Counted from the first letter of the stretch, positions 49,397-59,801 are shown. The stretch: 64,000 bases of DNA from Buchnera aphidicola (Pentalonia nigronervosa) (GCA_014622685.1 CP061275.1:372001-436000), one strand, 5' to 3'. Made by a program: numbers and translations. The notes: generated by a model not told the origin, from the letters alone.

Positions 49397-50620
49397 TTAT
49401 AACATGTTTTCACCATATTTCATTTTAGACAATGAGAAATATTTTGCAAGTGTTTGACTGATGTCAGAAAAAGTTTTTCGATGTCCTAAATAACGTGGAA
49501 ATATACTTGGAGAATAAATTAATATAGGAATATGCTCACGTGTATGTTCAGTACCTACCCACGTTGGATCACATCCATGATCAGCAGTTAAAATTAATAA
49601 ATCTTGATATTGAATTAAATCTATAATATCCGATAAACGTGCATCAAAAAATTCTAATCCTTTAGCATAACCAGAAACATCTCGACGATGGCCCCATTGA
49701 GAATCAAAATCTACTAAATTAGTAAAAATTATAGTATTATTTTTTGCATGTTTTATTTCTCGAATAGTATCGTTACACAACGAATCCAATCCAATCGATT
49801 TAATCTGTTTAGTTATACCTACATTAGAATAAATATCTGCAATTTTTCCTATACCAACTACTTGTCCACATTTTTCATGGATTAACTTTTCCATAATAGT
49901 ATCGGAATGAGGTTTTATAGAAAAATCACGTCTATTTCCGGTTCTTGTAAAATTTGATTTATTATCACCTACAAATGGTCGTGCTATAACTCTTGCAATT
50001 TTATAATTACAATTATCTAAAATAACACGTACAATTTTACAAAGATTATAAAGATTAGATAATCCAAATTGATCTTGATGACATGCAATTTGTAATACTG
50101 AATCTGATGAAGTATAAAAAATAGGTTTTTTTGTAATTATATGCTCTTGACCAAAATGTTTTATAATGTCTGTTCCAGATGCATGACAATTGCCGAGTAT
50201 ACCTTTCAGTTCAGCTGTAGTAATGATTTCCTGTAATAAGGGATCAGGAAAACTAAAATTTGTATTTTTAAAATAATCCCAATTATCTAAGCATGGTACT
50301 CCTGCAATTTCCCAGTGCCCTGAAGTAGTGTCTTTTCCAGAAGAAATTTCGCTAGCAAATCCGTAACTAGCAATAACTTGTACATCGTCATTAAATCCTA
50401 AATATATTTTTCCTGTAGATTCTTTAGCAGCTTGCACTATACCTAACTTTTCTAAATTTGGAATGCGTAATGGACCATGCCGATTTATATTTGCTTTTCC
50501 TAAAAAACATTGTTCTACTATATGTCCAAATGTATCTGAACCAACATCATCAAATTTGTAAGCATCATCACTTGAACCGATTCCAAAAGAATCTAAAACA
50601 ATTAAAAACACTCGTTTCAT
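49397..50620 (-). CDS. deoB: Phosphopentomutase DeoB
   Basis: Interconverts (deoxy)ribose-1-P and -5-P. 407 residues, the E. coli length. Alkaline-phosphatase-like metal site: VFLIVLDSFGIGSSDDA at the N-terminus, catalytic Thr in SGKDTTSGHWE near 90-100, LTADHGCDPTW and EHTREH at the C-terminal end. AGGT ribosome site. With DeoD it links nucleoside salvage to the pentose-phosphate pathway (rpe is also in this window). Confidence 0.96.
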   Translation of the reverse strand: MKRVFLIVLDSFGIGSSDDAYKFDDVGSDTFGHIVEQCFLGKANINRHGPLRIPNLEKLGIVQAAKESTGKIYLGFNDDVQVIASYGFASEISSGKDTTSGHWEIAGVPCLDNWDYFKNTNFSFPDPLLQEIITTAELKGILGNCHASGTDIIKHFGQEHIITKKPIFYTSSDSVLQIACHQDQFGLSNLYNLCKIVRVILDNCNYKIARVIARPFVGDNKSNFTRTGNRRDFSIKPHSDTIMEKLIHEKCGQVVGIGKIADIYSNVGITKQIKSIGLDSLCNDTIREIKHAKNNTIIFTNLVDFDSQWGHRRDVSGYAKGLEFFDARLSDIIDLIQYQDLLILTADHGCDPTWVGTEHTREHIPILIYSPSIFPRYLGHRKTFSDISQTLAKYFSLSKMKYGENML

Positions 50621-50654
50621 TATTGCATACCTAAAGTCAATTACAATTTATAAA

Positions 50655-52280
50655 TTATATATTTTGTAAAGAATAGTGCTCTCTTACATTATCAAAAGAA
50701 ATATTAATGTTTTCTTCAGTAACTATTTTAAAATTTGCAAAACTAGGTGCTAAATATATCAAATTATTAAAGCTGTCATATGCTAAATAAGGACGATAAC
50801 ATTTAACAAATTTAGCAAGTATCTTACTATCTTTTGCGCGAATCCAACGTGCTATAACAACACTGACTTGCGTACAGATTGCATCTATATTATATTCCGT
50901 TTTCAAACGTTCAGTTACTACATCAAATTGCAGTGAACCAATGGCACCTAAAATGATATTATTGTTTTCTAATGGTCGAAAAAATTGAACAGTACCTTCT
51001 TCTGATAGTTGCATCAAACCTTTTAAAAATTGCTTATGTTTAATAGGATATCTTAAATTAATTTTTCGAAATATCTCTGAAGCAAAACTCGGTATACCAA
51101 GAAATTGAATTTCTTCACCCTGAGTAAAAGTATCTCCAATATTAATTGTGCCGTAATTATGTATTCCTATAATATCTCCAGGATATGCTTTTTCTACTAA
51201 AAATCGATCACCTGCTATAAAAGAAACAGCATTAGAAATGCTAATGTTTTTTTTTGTACGCACATGTCGTAACGTGATACCTTGTTTATATTGCCCGGAT
51301 ACAATCCGCATAAAAGCTATTCTATCTCGATGCTTTAAATTCATATTAGCTTGTATTTTAAATATAAATCCGGAAAAATGCTTTTCTTCAGGTTGAATAA
51401 TTCGTTTATTGCTTTTTCGGTGTAATGGTGATGGTGCCCATTCTATTAAACTTGATAATATATGATCAATTCCAAAATTACTCAAAGCGCTACCAAAAAA
51501 AACAGGTGTTACTATTCCTTTCAAAAATTCTTTTTTGTTAAATTTAGGATATATGTTGACAATTAATTCTAATTCTTTTCCAATGCTATCAGATAAATTT
51601 TTATCAATACAATGCTTCGACAACATGTCGAAAAAATCAGAATATTTATTTAGCGGACATGATCCTGTGTTATTTTGATATATATTTTTATATTTATGTA
51701 TCACATTTTCATAAATATGGTAAACACCTTGAAAATTTTTTCCACAACTAATCGGCCAGGTAATAGGAGTACATAAGAATTTTAGTTCTTTTTCAATTTC
51801 GTCTAAAATCGATATAGGTTCGCGACTATCACGATCTAATTTATTTATAAAAGTGATAACTGGAATATTATGCGTTCGAGCAACATTTATTAAATTTTTT
51901 GTTCTTATTTCAATTCCTTTTGCTGCATCAATCACTAATAAACAACAATCAACAGCAGTAAGAATACGGTATGTATCTTCCGAAAAATCTTCATGACCAG
52001 GCGTATCCAATAAATTCATTAAAATATTTCTATATGTAAATTGCATCACTGAAGTAGTTACAGAAATTCCGCGTTTTTTTTCAATACTCATCCAATCTGA
52101 CTTAGTATATTTTTTATTTTTCTTTCCTGTATTTTGTCGAGAATCACGAACAATATTACCTAATAATAACATTTTTTCAGTAATTGTAGTTTTTCCTGCG
52201 TCAGGATGAGAAATAATAGCAAAAGTGCGTCTTTTCTTAAGTTCTATCTCATGATTAATATTAAACATATATATACTCAT
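50655..52280 (-). CDS. prfC: Peptide chain release factor 3
   Basis: GTPase that recycles RF1/RF2 after termination. 541 residues (E. coli 529). G motifs: SHPDAGKTT, DTPGHEDFSEDTYR and NKLDRD. The first ATG (52280) gives four extra residues; ATG 52268 (MFNINHEIELKKRRT) reproduces the E. coli N-terminal length and may be the real start, with neither having a clear ribosome site. Order prfC-deoB-deoD agrees with E. coli after loss of intervening genes. Confidence 0.94.
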   Translation of the reverse strand: MSIYMFNINHEIELKKRRTFAIISHPDAGKTTITEKMLLLGNIVRDSRQNTGKKNKKYTKSDWMSIEKKRGISVTTSVMQFTYRNILMNLLDTPGHEDFSEDTYRILTAVDCCLLVIDAAKGIEIRTKNLINVARTHNIPVITFINKLDRDSREPISILDEIEKELKFLCTPITWPISCGKNFQGVYHIYENVIHKYKNIYQNNTGSCPLNKYSDFFDMLSKHCIDKNLSDSIGKELELIVNIYPKFNKKEFLKGIVTPVFFGSALSNFGIDHILSSLIEWAPSPLHRKSNKRIIQPEEKHFSGFIFKIQANMNLKHRDRIAFMRIVSGQYKQGITLRHVRTKKNISISNAVSFIAGDRFLVEKAYPGDIIGIHNYGTINIGDTFTQGEEIQFLGIPSFASEIFRKINLRYPIKHKQFLKGLMQLSEEGTVQFFRPLENNNIILGAIGSLQFDVVTERLKTEYNIDAICTQVSVVIARWIRAKDSKILAKFVKCYRPYLAYDSFNNLIYLAPSFANFKIVTEENINISFDNVREHYSLQNI

Positions 52281-53029
52281 TAAAACTACTTATTAATAAA
52301 TATTAAAAAATATTTTTTATATATTAAAAATAAAAAATTACTTAAAAGACTTAATTAGATTGCTTTTAATAATTTATTAAAAAAGAATTATTATCTTATT
52401 AAATGTTTTTTATAATCTGTTTTAAACAAGATATTAAATATATTAATTCAACTATTTAAATTTAAACGGTAATTTTTTTAATATCATCATTATATTTTAT
52501 AATGATTAATTTTATTAATAAGAAAATATGAAAAATTATATATTAATCATAATTACGTTTTTTAACATATTGTACTTTTATAAAATTAAAAAAATGTTTA
52601 TCATACAGATGAAAATATACTAAATATTTTTTTATTTTTACCAAAAAACTATTATTATAAAATACTTTTAATATAATTTATAAAAATTTTTATCTAATTT
52701 TAATGTTATCTTAAGAGTATTATTTATTTTCATAAAATACGTCAATATATTCAAAAAAAATAATATCGTTTTACAAAATAATAATACTTTATAAAATGCC
52801 ATAATTTTGAACATCATATAATTTATAATCAAATTAATTAAATATAAGTAAAACGAAAAAAAAGATAATATGTTTTAATATGATCCAATTATGCCAATAA
52901 AAATTATATAATATTTAAAATGTTATTAATGTTCTTGCAGTTTTCAAGAAAAATAAATATTCTTGTAAAAATTTAGACAACCTAAAAATAATAAACATAA
53001 AATTGATATATCAATCTATCAATTAAAAT
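52281..53029. other. Gene-free region between nfuA and prfC
   Basis: 749 bp of A/T-rich text with no supported gene on either strand. nfuA and prfC are not neighbours in E. coli, so this is a synteny junction, where an ancestral rearrangement or multi-gene deletion fused two blocks. The prfC promoter must be here. Confidence 0.55.
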
Positions 53030-53602
53030 TTAATAAAAAGAATGTTGTCCATGTGCATGCTGCGTAACATCACGTACTTGTTGAACTTCAGGAAATAGAT
53101 AAATTATTTTTTTTTCAATTGTTTCTTTTAAGGTTTGATCAATCATAGCACATCCATTACAACCGCCACTAAATTCTACAACTACAATGTTCTTATTTTC
53201 AATTTTTACTAAATTAACTTTTCCACCATGCATAGATAATTGTGGATTAATTTCTGTAATAAAAAAATGTTTAATTTTATCTTCTAAAGATATTGGTTTT
53301 TGAACATTTACTTTGGCATAGGGCGTTTTTAAAGTTAGCTGTGTTCCAAGATTATCAACAATTAAATCAATTTCAGCATTTTTGAAAAACGATATAACAG
53401 ATTCATTAATGTAAATAGAAAAATTATTATATGACAACTGTATATCTGATGGTTCTACTTCATGTTTTAAACAATATGCTATTCCACATTCAGCTAATTC
53501 AGTTCCTGGATTAGAAATAAATGCACGTATTTGTGTACCTATTGGTTCTTTTGATAAAAGCAATAAAAAGTGTTTTTGAGCATTTTTAGATACATGAATC
53601 AT
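53030..53602 (-). CDS. nfuA: Fe-S biogenesis protein NfuA
   Basis: Fe-S cluster carrier, 190 residues (E. coli 191). The N-terminal A-type-like domain is degenerate; the C-terminal Nfu domain carries GGCNGCAM with the CXXC cluster ligands near residues 149-152, and ends REVTQH-like (RDVTQHAHGQHSFY). ATG 53602 (MIHVSKNAQ) matches E. coli; an ATG three codons earlier is possible. Lies downstream of ssb beyond a terminator-like hairpin. Confidence 0.94.
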   Translation of the reverse strand: MIHVSKNAQKHFLLLLSKEPIGTQIRAFISNPGTELAECGIAYCLKHEVEPSDIQLSYNNFSIYINESVISFFKNAEIDLIVDNLGTQLTLKTPYAKVNVQKPISLEDKIKHFFITEINPQLSMHGGKVNLVKIENKNIVVVEFSGGCNGCAMIDQTLKETIEKKIIYLFPEVQQVRDVTQHAHGQHSFY

Positions 53603-53727
53603 GGCAATCATCGTTAATAAAAAAATAAAAATATTAATAAATACTACTCATTAATAAAAAAAAATACAAGAAAATTAATTTTTTTATTTTAAATAAACAA
53701 TTTTAAAATGTTCTTAACAAAAATTCA

Positions 53728-53749
53728 TAGCCCCGGAGAAATGGGGCTA
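53728..53749 (-). terminator. Terminator after ssb
   Basis: TAGCCCC (53728-53734) pairs perfectly with GGGGCTA (53743-53749); on the minus strand the stem is followed by TGAATTTTTG. It starts 25 bp after the ssb stop. The GC-rich stem stands out sharply from its surroundings. Confidence 0.8.
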
Positions 53750-53773
53750 AAATATAAATTATTTCAAAATATA

Positions 53774-54295
53774 TTAAAAGGGTATTTCATCGTCAAAATC
53801 CATTTCTGAAGAAGACAATGATTCTTTATTTTTTGCATATTTTTCTGTTATGCTTTTTGCAGAGGTTTCTTGATCTGATATTTTTGTTTTAATTGCGTTA
53901 ACATTGCTATTTTCATGAGATGAAGACATCGTACTTGAATTAACATTACGACTTCCTAACATTTGCATAGTTCCACTAATATTTACAATTATTTCTGTCG
54001 TATATCGTTCTAATCCGTTTTGATCTTGCCATTTTCGCGTTTGTAACGAACCTTCAATATATACTTGTGAACCTTTTCTAAGATATTCTCCTGCAATTTC
54101 TGCTAATTTTCCAAATAATACCACTCGATGCCATTCCGTTTTTTCTTTGTTTTCTCCAGTATTTTTATCTTTCCAATGTTCTGAAGTCGCCAATGTCATA
54201 TTTACTACTGCATTTCCATTAGGCATATAACGCACGTCAGGATCTTGACCTAAATGACCGATAAGAATAACTTTATTAATACCTCTACTTGCCAT
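53774..54295 (-). CDS. ssb: Single-stranded DNA-binding protein
   Basis: 173 residues (E. coli 178). N-terminal OB fold MASRGINKVILIGHLGQDPD; flexible Ser/Asn/Lys linker shorter and less Gly/Gln-rich than in E. coli; C-terminal acidic tip MDFDDEIPF, which recruits replication and repair partners, is perfectly kept. ATG 54295 has GGAG 6 bases upstream; in-frame ATG 54307 contains that site and is rejected. Confidence 0.96.
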   Translation of the reverse strand: MASRGINKVILIGHLGQDPDVRYMPNGNAVVNMTLATSEHWKDKNTGENKEKTEWHRVVLFGKLAEIAGEYLRKGSQVYIEGSLQTRKWQDQNGLERYTTEIIVNISGTMQMLGSRNVNSSTMSSSHENSNVNAIKTKISDQETSAKSITEKYAKNKESLSSSEMDFDDEIPF

Positions 54296-55278
54296 AGACA
54301 ACTCCATTTTTGATGTCTTAAAAAAATTACATTTTTAATAAAAATAATTTCTCATTTTCCACAAAATAACTGATTTTAAATAATCTATTTTAATTAAAAA
54401 TATAATTATTTTAAATAATAGTACACTTTTATCAAAAAAATTGTTTAAAAAACACAAAATATATTACTGAATTCATATTAATAATTATTATTTAAAATTA
54501 ATAAATATATTAAAAAAATAACTTTATTTGTCTTTTTAATCAATACATAATTTTTATTATTTTTGATCTATAATAAACTGTTAAAAATCTATTTTGTATT
54601 ATGTTCACAATAAAAATTTAACTTCAAAACATACAAAAATGTGTATAATACGTTTATTAAAACTATTATATTAAATATTCCAAAAAATAATTTATATATT
54701 TTTATAAAACTAAAAATAATTAAGCATAATTAAAAAATCAATTTCTATACCAAACCTTTCTAAGACAATTCTAAAAATACTGGATTTAATATTTTTAAAA
54801 AATAACATGTCAAAATTCATATAAAAGATTAATCATAAAAACTGCTATTTAAACATTGTTCAAAGTGTTTTATTTTAATTTTTTTAAAATCATTTTAAAA
54901 AAGTTGTATTAATAACATGTGCATTTTTCGAAAAAAATTTTAATTAAACGGTATTTGTAAAATAAAAATATATGATAAAAAATGTTATATTATGAAAATG
55001 TTTCATCTACTAAAACAATCAGTTCATAACTATCTATTACTATTAAAATTTAAAAACATATTATTTATAAGAAAAAATATATTAATATTTTATTTATAAA
55101 TAATTAAAATAAAAATTAAAATAATATGGATTCTTACGCATAATTTCCGATTTATAAAAAAAATAAAACAATTAAATATAAAACTTAACAATATTTTAAT
55201 GTAGATAACTTAATTAGTAATCGATAGTCTTGAGACAGTAACATTACGATATAATGTCGCGGTAATTGACTTTTAATA
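54296..55278. other. Large divergent gene-free region ssb / dnaB
   Basis: 983 bp, the second largest gap in the window, between two divergently transcribed replication genes. No open frame or RNA fold recognised. The last 80 bp before dnaB are less A/T-rich and hold a TATAAT element (listed separately). Possibly the graveyard of a lost gene; nothing alignable seen. Confidence 0.55.
55228..55255 (+). promoter_or_regulatory. Candidate promoter of dnaB
   Basis: A perfect TATAAT (55250-55255) lies 24 bp before the dnaB ATG, in the only locally GC-containing part of this gap. A TTGAGA (55230-55235) upstream leaves only a 14-bp spacer, short for sigma-70; a looser hexamer at 55228 gives 16. If it is real, the dnaB leader would be under 20 nt, and no ribosome site is seen. 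Confidence 0.3.
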
Positions 55279-56676
55279 ATGGTACATGCAACAAAAATGG
55301 CTAAAAATAAATTATATTTTCATCAAATCAATAGATTAAAAATACCACCGCATTCTTTAGAAGCTGAACAATCAGTATTAGGTGGATTAATGTTAGATAA
55401 TGAACAATGGGATACAGTTTCAGAACATGTAGTTGCAGATGATTTTTTTAGCAAACCACATCGCGTAATTTTTCAAGAAATGCAAAAACTACTTGATCTA
55501 GGCTATCCTATTGATTTAATTACATTATCTGAATCTTTAGAGCAAAAAGGTAAATTAGAAAGCGTAGGTCGATTCTCTTATTTGGCAGAACTCTCAAAAA
55601 ACACACCTAGTATAGCAAATATTACAGCATATGCCGATATAGTTCGTGAACGTGCAATTGTTAGAGAAATGATATTAGTAGCTAATAAAATAGCAAATGC
55701 TGGATATGATACACAAGGTCGAAAAAGTGAAGAATTATTAGATTACGCAGAATCAAGTGTATTTAAAATCGCAGAAAAACGATTTAAAAAAGATTCAGGT
55801 CCAAAAAATATTGAACAAATATTAGATGATACAGTAACTAACATTGAAAAATTGTTTTTATCCACCCATGACGGAGTAACTGGAATTAATACAGGATACC
55901 AAGATTTAAATAAAAAAACATCAGGATTACAACGTTCAGAGCTAATTATTATTGCAGCACGACCTTCAATGGGAAAAACAACGTTTGCCATGAATTTGTG
56001 TGAAAATGCTGCTATGCTGTATGACAAACCAGTTTTAATTTTTAGTTTAGAAATGCCAAGTGAACAAATTATGATGCGTATGCTAGCATCTCTTTCAAGA
56101 GTGAATCAAGCACGAATTCGTACTGGGCAACTTAATGATGAAGATTGGTCACGTATGTCTGGTACGATTAATGTACTACTAAAGAAAAAAAATATCTATA
56201 TTGATGACTCCGCAGCGTTAACTCCAAGCGAAGTTCGATCTCGTGCACGTCGTGTTTATCGAGAAAATAATGGTTTAACTTTAATTATGGTAGATTATTT
56301 ACAATTAATGCGAGTTCCATCTCTTTCCGAAAATCGCACACTTGAAATTGCAGAAATTTCTAGAACTTTAAAAGCATTAGCAAAAGAATTACAAGTACCA
56401 GTAATAGCACTTTCACAACTTAATCGATCTTTAGAACAAAGATCCGATAAAAGACCAGTGAATTCAGATTTACGTGAATCAGGATCATTAGAACAAGATG
56501 CTGATTTAATAATGTTTATATATCGTGACGAGATTTATCATGAAAATAGCGATTTTAAGGGAATTGCAGAAATTATAATCGGAAAACAAAGAAATGGACC
56601 AATTGGAACAGTATGCTTAACCTTTAATGGACATTGGTCAAGATTCGACAATTATTCCAACCCTAAATATGATTAA
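55279..56676 (+). CDS. dnaB: Replicative DNA helicase DnaB
   Basis: Hexameric fork helicase, 465 residues (E. coli 471). N-terminal collar domain (PPHSLEAEQSVLGGLMLDNEQWD) and RecA-like motor with Walker A ARPSMGKTT near residue 230, Walker B TLIMVDYLQLM and SQLNRSLEQRSDKRPVNSDL near the C-terminus. A second ATG at 55297 is possible. The DnaX in this window lacks the domain that tethers DnaB in E. coli, so the helicase-polymerase link must differ. Confidence 0.97.
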   Translation: MVHATKMAKNKLYFHQINRLKIPPHSLEAEQSVLGGLMLDNEQWDTVSEHVVADDFFSKPHRVIFQEMQKLLDLGYPIDLITLSESLEQKGKLESVGRFSYLAELSKNTPSIANITAYADIVRERAIVREMILVANKIANAGYDTQGRKSEELLDYAESSVFKIAEKRFKKDSGPKNIEQILDDTVTNIEKLFLSTHDGVTGINTGYQDLNKKTSGLQRSELIIIAARPSMGKTTFAMNLCENAAMLYDKPVLIFSLEMPSEQIMMRMLASLSRVNQARIRTGQLNDEDWSRMSGTINVLLKKKNIYIDDSAALTPSEVRSRARRVYRENNGLTLIMVDYLQLMRVPSLSENRTLEIAEISRTLKALAKELQVPVIALSQLNRSLEQRSDKRPVNSDLRESGSLEQDADLIMFIYRDEIYHENSDFKGIAEIIIGKQRNGPIGTVCLTFNGHWSRFDNYSNPKYD

Positions 56677-56907
56677 AAATTAAAATACATATTATTTTTT
56701 TAAACAACACAATTGTTGAATTTTAATAATTTAAATGGTAAAAATTTTAAAATTTTATATAATTGATATTTATGAAAAAATTTTAAATCAATACATCATA
56801 TTTTTCATATCATAACATTAAATCAATACTTTTTTAAATCATATACATACGTAAATACTTCACAAAAAACATTCAACAACGTTTACTATTTAAAATAAGC
56901 ATATATA

Positions 56908-57885
56908 ATGACTTTAAAAATCGGAATTGTAATGGATGCAATTCATTACATAAATATTAAAAAAGACTCTAGTTTTGCAATTTTATTAGAAATTCAACGA
57001 AGAAAACATATAATTTATTATATGGAAATGAACGATTTATATTTAAAAAATGGACGTCCATATGCAAGAACTCGTTTAATCGAATTAAAAAATGATCTAA
57101 AAAATTGGTATATTTTTAAAAATGAAAAAAATCTTTCATTAAACACGCTCGATGTAATTTTAATGCGTAAAGATCCACCATTTAATATGGAATTCATTTA
57201 TTCAACATATATTTTAGAGCTAGCAGAAAAAACAGGCGTACTAGTTATTAATAAACCACAAAGTTTACGCGATTGCAATGAAAAAATATTTATATCATGG
57301 TTTCCAAATCTTACTCCAAAAACCTTAGTTACAAGAAATATTGTTCAAATACAAAAATTTTGGAAAAAATATAAAGATATTATAATAAAACCATTAGATG
57401 GTATGGGAGGAAAGAGTATTTTTCGAATTAAACGTCAAGATAACAATTTTTTATCTATTGTTGAAAGCATGACAAACTATGAGAAAAAATATTGCATGGT
57501 GCAAACTTATTTAAAAAAAATAACTGACGGAGACAAAAGAATATTAATTATAAATGGAACACCCGTTCCATGGTGTTTAGCGCGTATACCATTAAAAGGA
57601 GAAACACGTGCTAACTTAGCTTCTGGAGGAATAGGTCAAGTCAAAAAATTGAATCAATCAGATTGGAAAATAGCAAATTATGTATCTCCAATTTTGAAAG
57701 ATAAAGGGTTAATTTTTGTCGGAATAGATGTTATTGGTAATAAATTAACAGAAATAAATGTTACAAGTCCAACATGTATATGTGAGATCGAATTAGAAAA
57801 AAAAATCTCTATTTCAAGTATGTTAATAGATTATATTGAAGAAAATCATCTTATAAAAAAACATAATGATAATAATCGCATTTGA
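56908..57885 (+). CDS. gshB: Glutathione synthetase
   Basis: ATP-grasp ligase adding Gly to gamma-glutamylcysteine. 325 residues (E. coli 316). Motifs: KDSSFAILLEIQRR, DVILMRKDPPF, NKPQSLRDCNEK, the ATP-grasp loop IIKPLDGMGGKSIFR, DGDKRILIING and EINVTSPTC. It overlaps ruvX by 20 bp; yqgE, which lies between them in E. coli, is missing. Confidence 0.96.
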   Translation: MTLKIGIVMDAIHYINIKKDSSFAILLEIQRRKHIIYYMEMNDLYLKNGRPYARTRLIELKNDLKNWYIFKNEKNLSLNTLDVILMRKDPPFNMEFIYSTYILELAEKTGVLVINKPQSLRDCNEKIFISWFPNLTPKTLVTRNIVQIQKFWKKYKDIIIKPLDGMGGKSIFRIKRQDNNFLSIVESMTNYEKKYCMVQTYLKKITDGDKRILIINGTPVPWCLARIPLKGETRANLASGGIGQVKKLNQSDWKIANYVSPILKDKGLIFVGIDVIGNKLTEINVTSPTCICEIELEKKISISSMLIDYIEENHLIKKHNDNNRI

Positions 57886-58285
57886 CTTTGGTGTAAAAAA
57901 TATTGGTGTAGCTGTCGGTCAAAAATATACTAAAACAGGTACAGCGTTAAATGTCATCTCCGCAAAAAATGGAAAACCAAATTGGAATACTATAAAAAAC
58001 TTATTAAAAGATTGGGATCCTAAAGTAGCTGTTGTCGGTCTTCCATTAAATATGGACGGATCAAGACAAAATATAACTAAGGAATCGGAAAAATTTGCTC
58101 GCTTATTAAAAAATAAGTTTAATATTTTAGTTGAAATGCATGATGAACGATTAACAACTATAGAAGCTAAAACAATTATTTTCAATAACAGCGGCACTAA
58201 AAAACATAACGAGAAAAAAATACATGCTTTATCTGCTGTAATTATATTAGAAAGTTGGTTAAATAAAGATCAAATACATATTTAA
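57866..58285 (+). CDS. ruvX: RuvX/YqgF family RNase H-like protein
   Basis: 139 residues (E. coli 138). RNase H-fold nuclease family implicated in 16S rRNA 5' maturation. Motifs: AFDFGVKNIGVAVGQ (first catalytic Asp), VGLPLNMDG, HDERLTT (catalytic Glu) and HALSAVIILES (third acidic position reads differently from the usual DSASA). The start ATG lies inside the end of gshB, suggesting coupled translation. Confidence 0.93.
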   Translation: MIIIAFDFGVKNIGVAVGQKYTKTGTALNVISAKNGKPNWNTIKNLLKDWDPKVAVVGLPLNMDGSRQNITKESEKFARLLKNKFNILVEMHDERLTTIEAKTIIFNNSGTKKHNEKKIHALSAVIILESWLNKDQIHI

Positions 58286-58660
58286 TTACTTTAAAAAAAC
58301 AAAATACATAAGTTATATTTAACAAATCGTATTAAAATAAATGTAATTTTTTATTAAGAAATACACGCATATATAAAATGCAACATTTTGTAAAAAATCA
58401 TCCAGTACGAATGTATTAAAATATATTTTTTAAAAAAAATTATACAATTAATTAATACAGTTTAAATATTATTAAAATTACTAAATTTCTAAAATTCGTA
58501 TATGAATACATAGATTCATGTTACGTTATTTTTATTAATGTATCATACGAGTATTTATAAATATATTAAACAAAATATGTTTTATTTAAAAAACTAAATA
58601 GTTTTGTTTAAATTTTATAAATAATTATTCTATCAAAATATAAATAAGTAAAATATTGCT
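58286..58660. other. Gene-free region between ruvX and hemW
   Basis: 375 bp. In E. coli yggR, yggS, yggT, yggU and rdgB lie here; none is recognisable. Only A/T-rich sequence with stops; presumably includes a hemW promoter. Confidence 0.55.
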
Positions 58661-59791
58661 ATGTCTATTTCTTCTTCAATTGGTTTATATATTCACATTC
58701 CTTGGTGCTTAAAAAAATGTGGATATTGTGACTTTAATTCGCATGTTAGTAAAAACGTAATACCTGAAAAAAAATATATTCAACATTTGTTAAAAGACTT
58801 TCAAAATGATTTACCTTTGTTAAATAATCGTGTAATTAAAACGATTTTTATTGGAGGAGGAACACCTAGCTTATTAAAAAACATATTTATAAAAAAATTA
58901 ATTGATCAGATTAAGAAAAATAGCATTGTATGTAAGTTTGCTGAAATCAGCATTGAATCCAATCCAAAAATTCTAGAATATCAACGTTTTGCAGACTATA
59001 AAAATTCTGGAATAAATCGTTTTTCTTTAGGCGTGCAAACATTCAATACAGATTATTTAAAAAAAATTGAACGTACATATGATACAAGAGAAGCAATAAA
59101 TGCAATTGTTGAATTGAAAAAAGTTAGCAATAACATAAATTTCGATTTAATGTACGGTTTACCTGATCAATCAATAGAAGATGCACTACAAGATTTACAA
59201 TATGCTATTAAATATAATCCAGCTCATATATCATGGTATCAATTATCTATCGAACCCAATACCCCTTTCTATGCTAAAAAATTAATTTTACCAAATCAAG
59301 ATATTATTTTTGAGATGATGATTCAAGGTGAAAAGTTACTGAATCAAGCAGGATATAAAAAATATGAAATATCTTCATATTCAAAATCTAATTATCAATG
59401 TCAACATAATCTTAATTATTGGAATTTTGGCGATTATATTGGCATCGGTTGTGGTGCTCATGGAAAAATTACTCAAAAAAATGGAAAAATTTTACGTACT
59501 GTAAAAAATAAGAATATTCAAAATTTTTTAGACGGAAAATACCTTCATTCAATACGTACAGTTTTAGAGCAAGATAAACCATTTGAGTATTTTATAAACA
59601 AATTTAGATTATACAAACCTATTTCTAAACGAGATTTTCAAAAAAAAACTAATATAAATATAAATAATATTAAAAAATATATTGAAAAAGCAAAAAAATC
59701 AGGATTTCTTATTGAAGACACACATTTTTGGGAAACAACAAAAAAAGGAAAAATTTTTCTTAATTTACTATTATCAATTTTTTTAAAATAA
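58661..59791 (+). CDS. hemW: HemW-type radical SAM protein
   Basis: 376 residues (E. coli 378). Radical-SAM cysteines C16, C20 and C23 in HIPWCLKKCGYCDF; GGGTPS near residue 67. The C-terminal region includes QYQCQHNLNYW-type HemW signature (YQCQHNLNYWNFGDYIGIGCGAHG). HemW is considered a heme chaperone rather than coproporphyrinogen oxidase. Whether this genome makes heme cannot be judged here. The stop is 10 bp from the convergent trmB stop. Confidence 0.93.
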   Translation: MSISSSIGLYIHIPWCLKKCGYCDFNSHVSKNVIPEKKYIQHLLKDFQNDLPLLNNRVIKTIFIGGGTPSLLKNIFIKKLIDQIKKNSIVCKFAEISIESNPKILEYQRFADYKNSGINRFSLGVQTFNTDYLKKIERTYDTREAINAIVELKKVSNNINFDLMYGLPDQSIEDALQDLQYAIKYNPAHISWYQLSIEPNTPFYAKKLILPNQDIIFEMMIQGEKLLNQAGYKKYEISSYSKSNYQCQHNLNYWNFGDYIGIGCGAHGKITQKNGKILRTVKNKNIQNFLDGKYLHSIRTVLEQDKPFEYFINKFRLYKPISKRDFQKKTNININNIKKYIEKAKKSGFLIEDTHFWETTKKGKIFLNLLLSIFLK

Positions 59792-59801
59792 ATTAGAATA
59801 C

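Noticed and set aside
52281..53029. Possible CRISPR-like or tandem repeats in the long gaps
   Set aside because: Repeated words are short A/T combinations without regular spacing or conserved repeat units.
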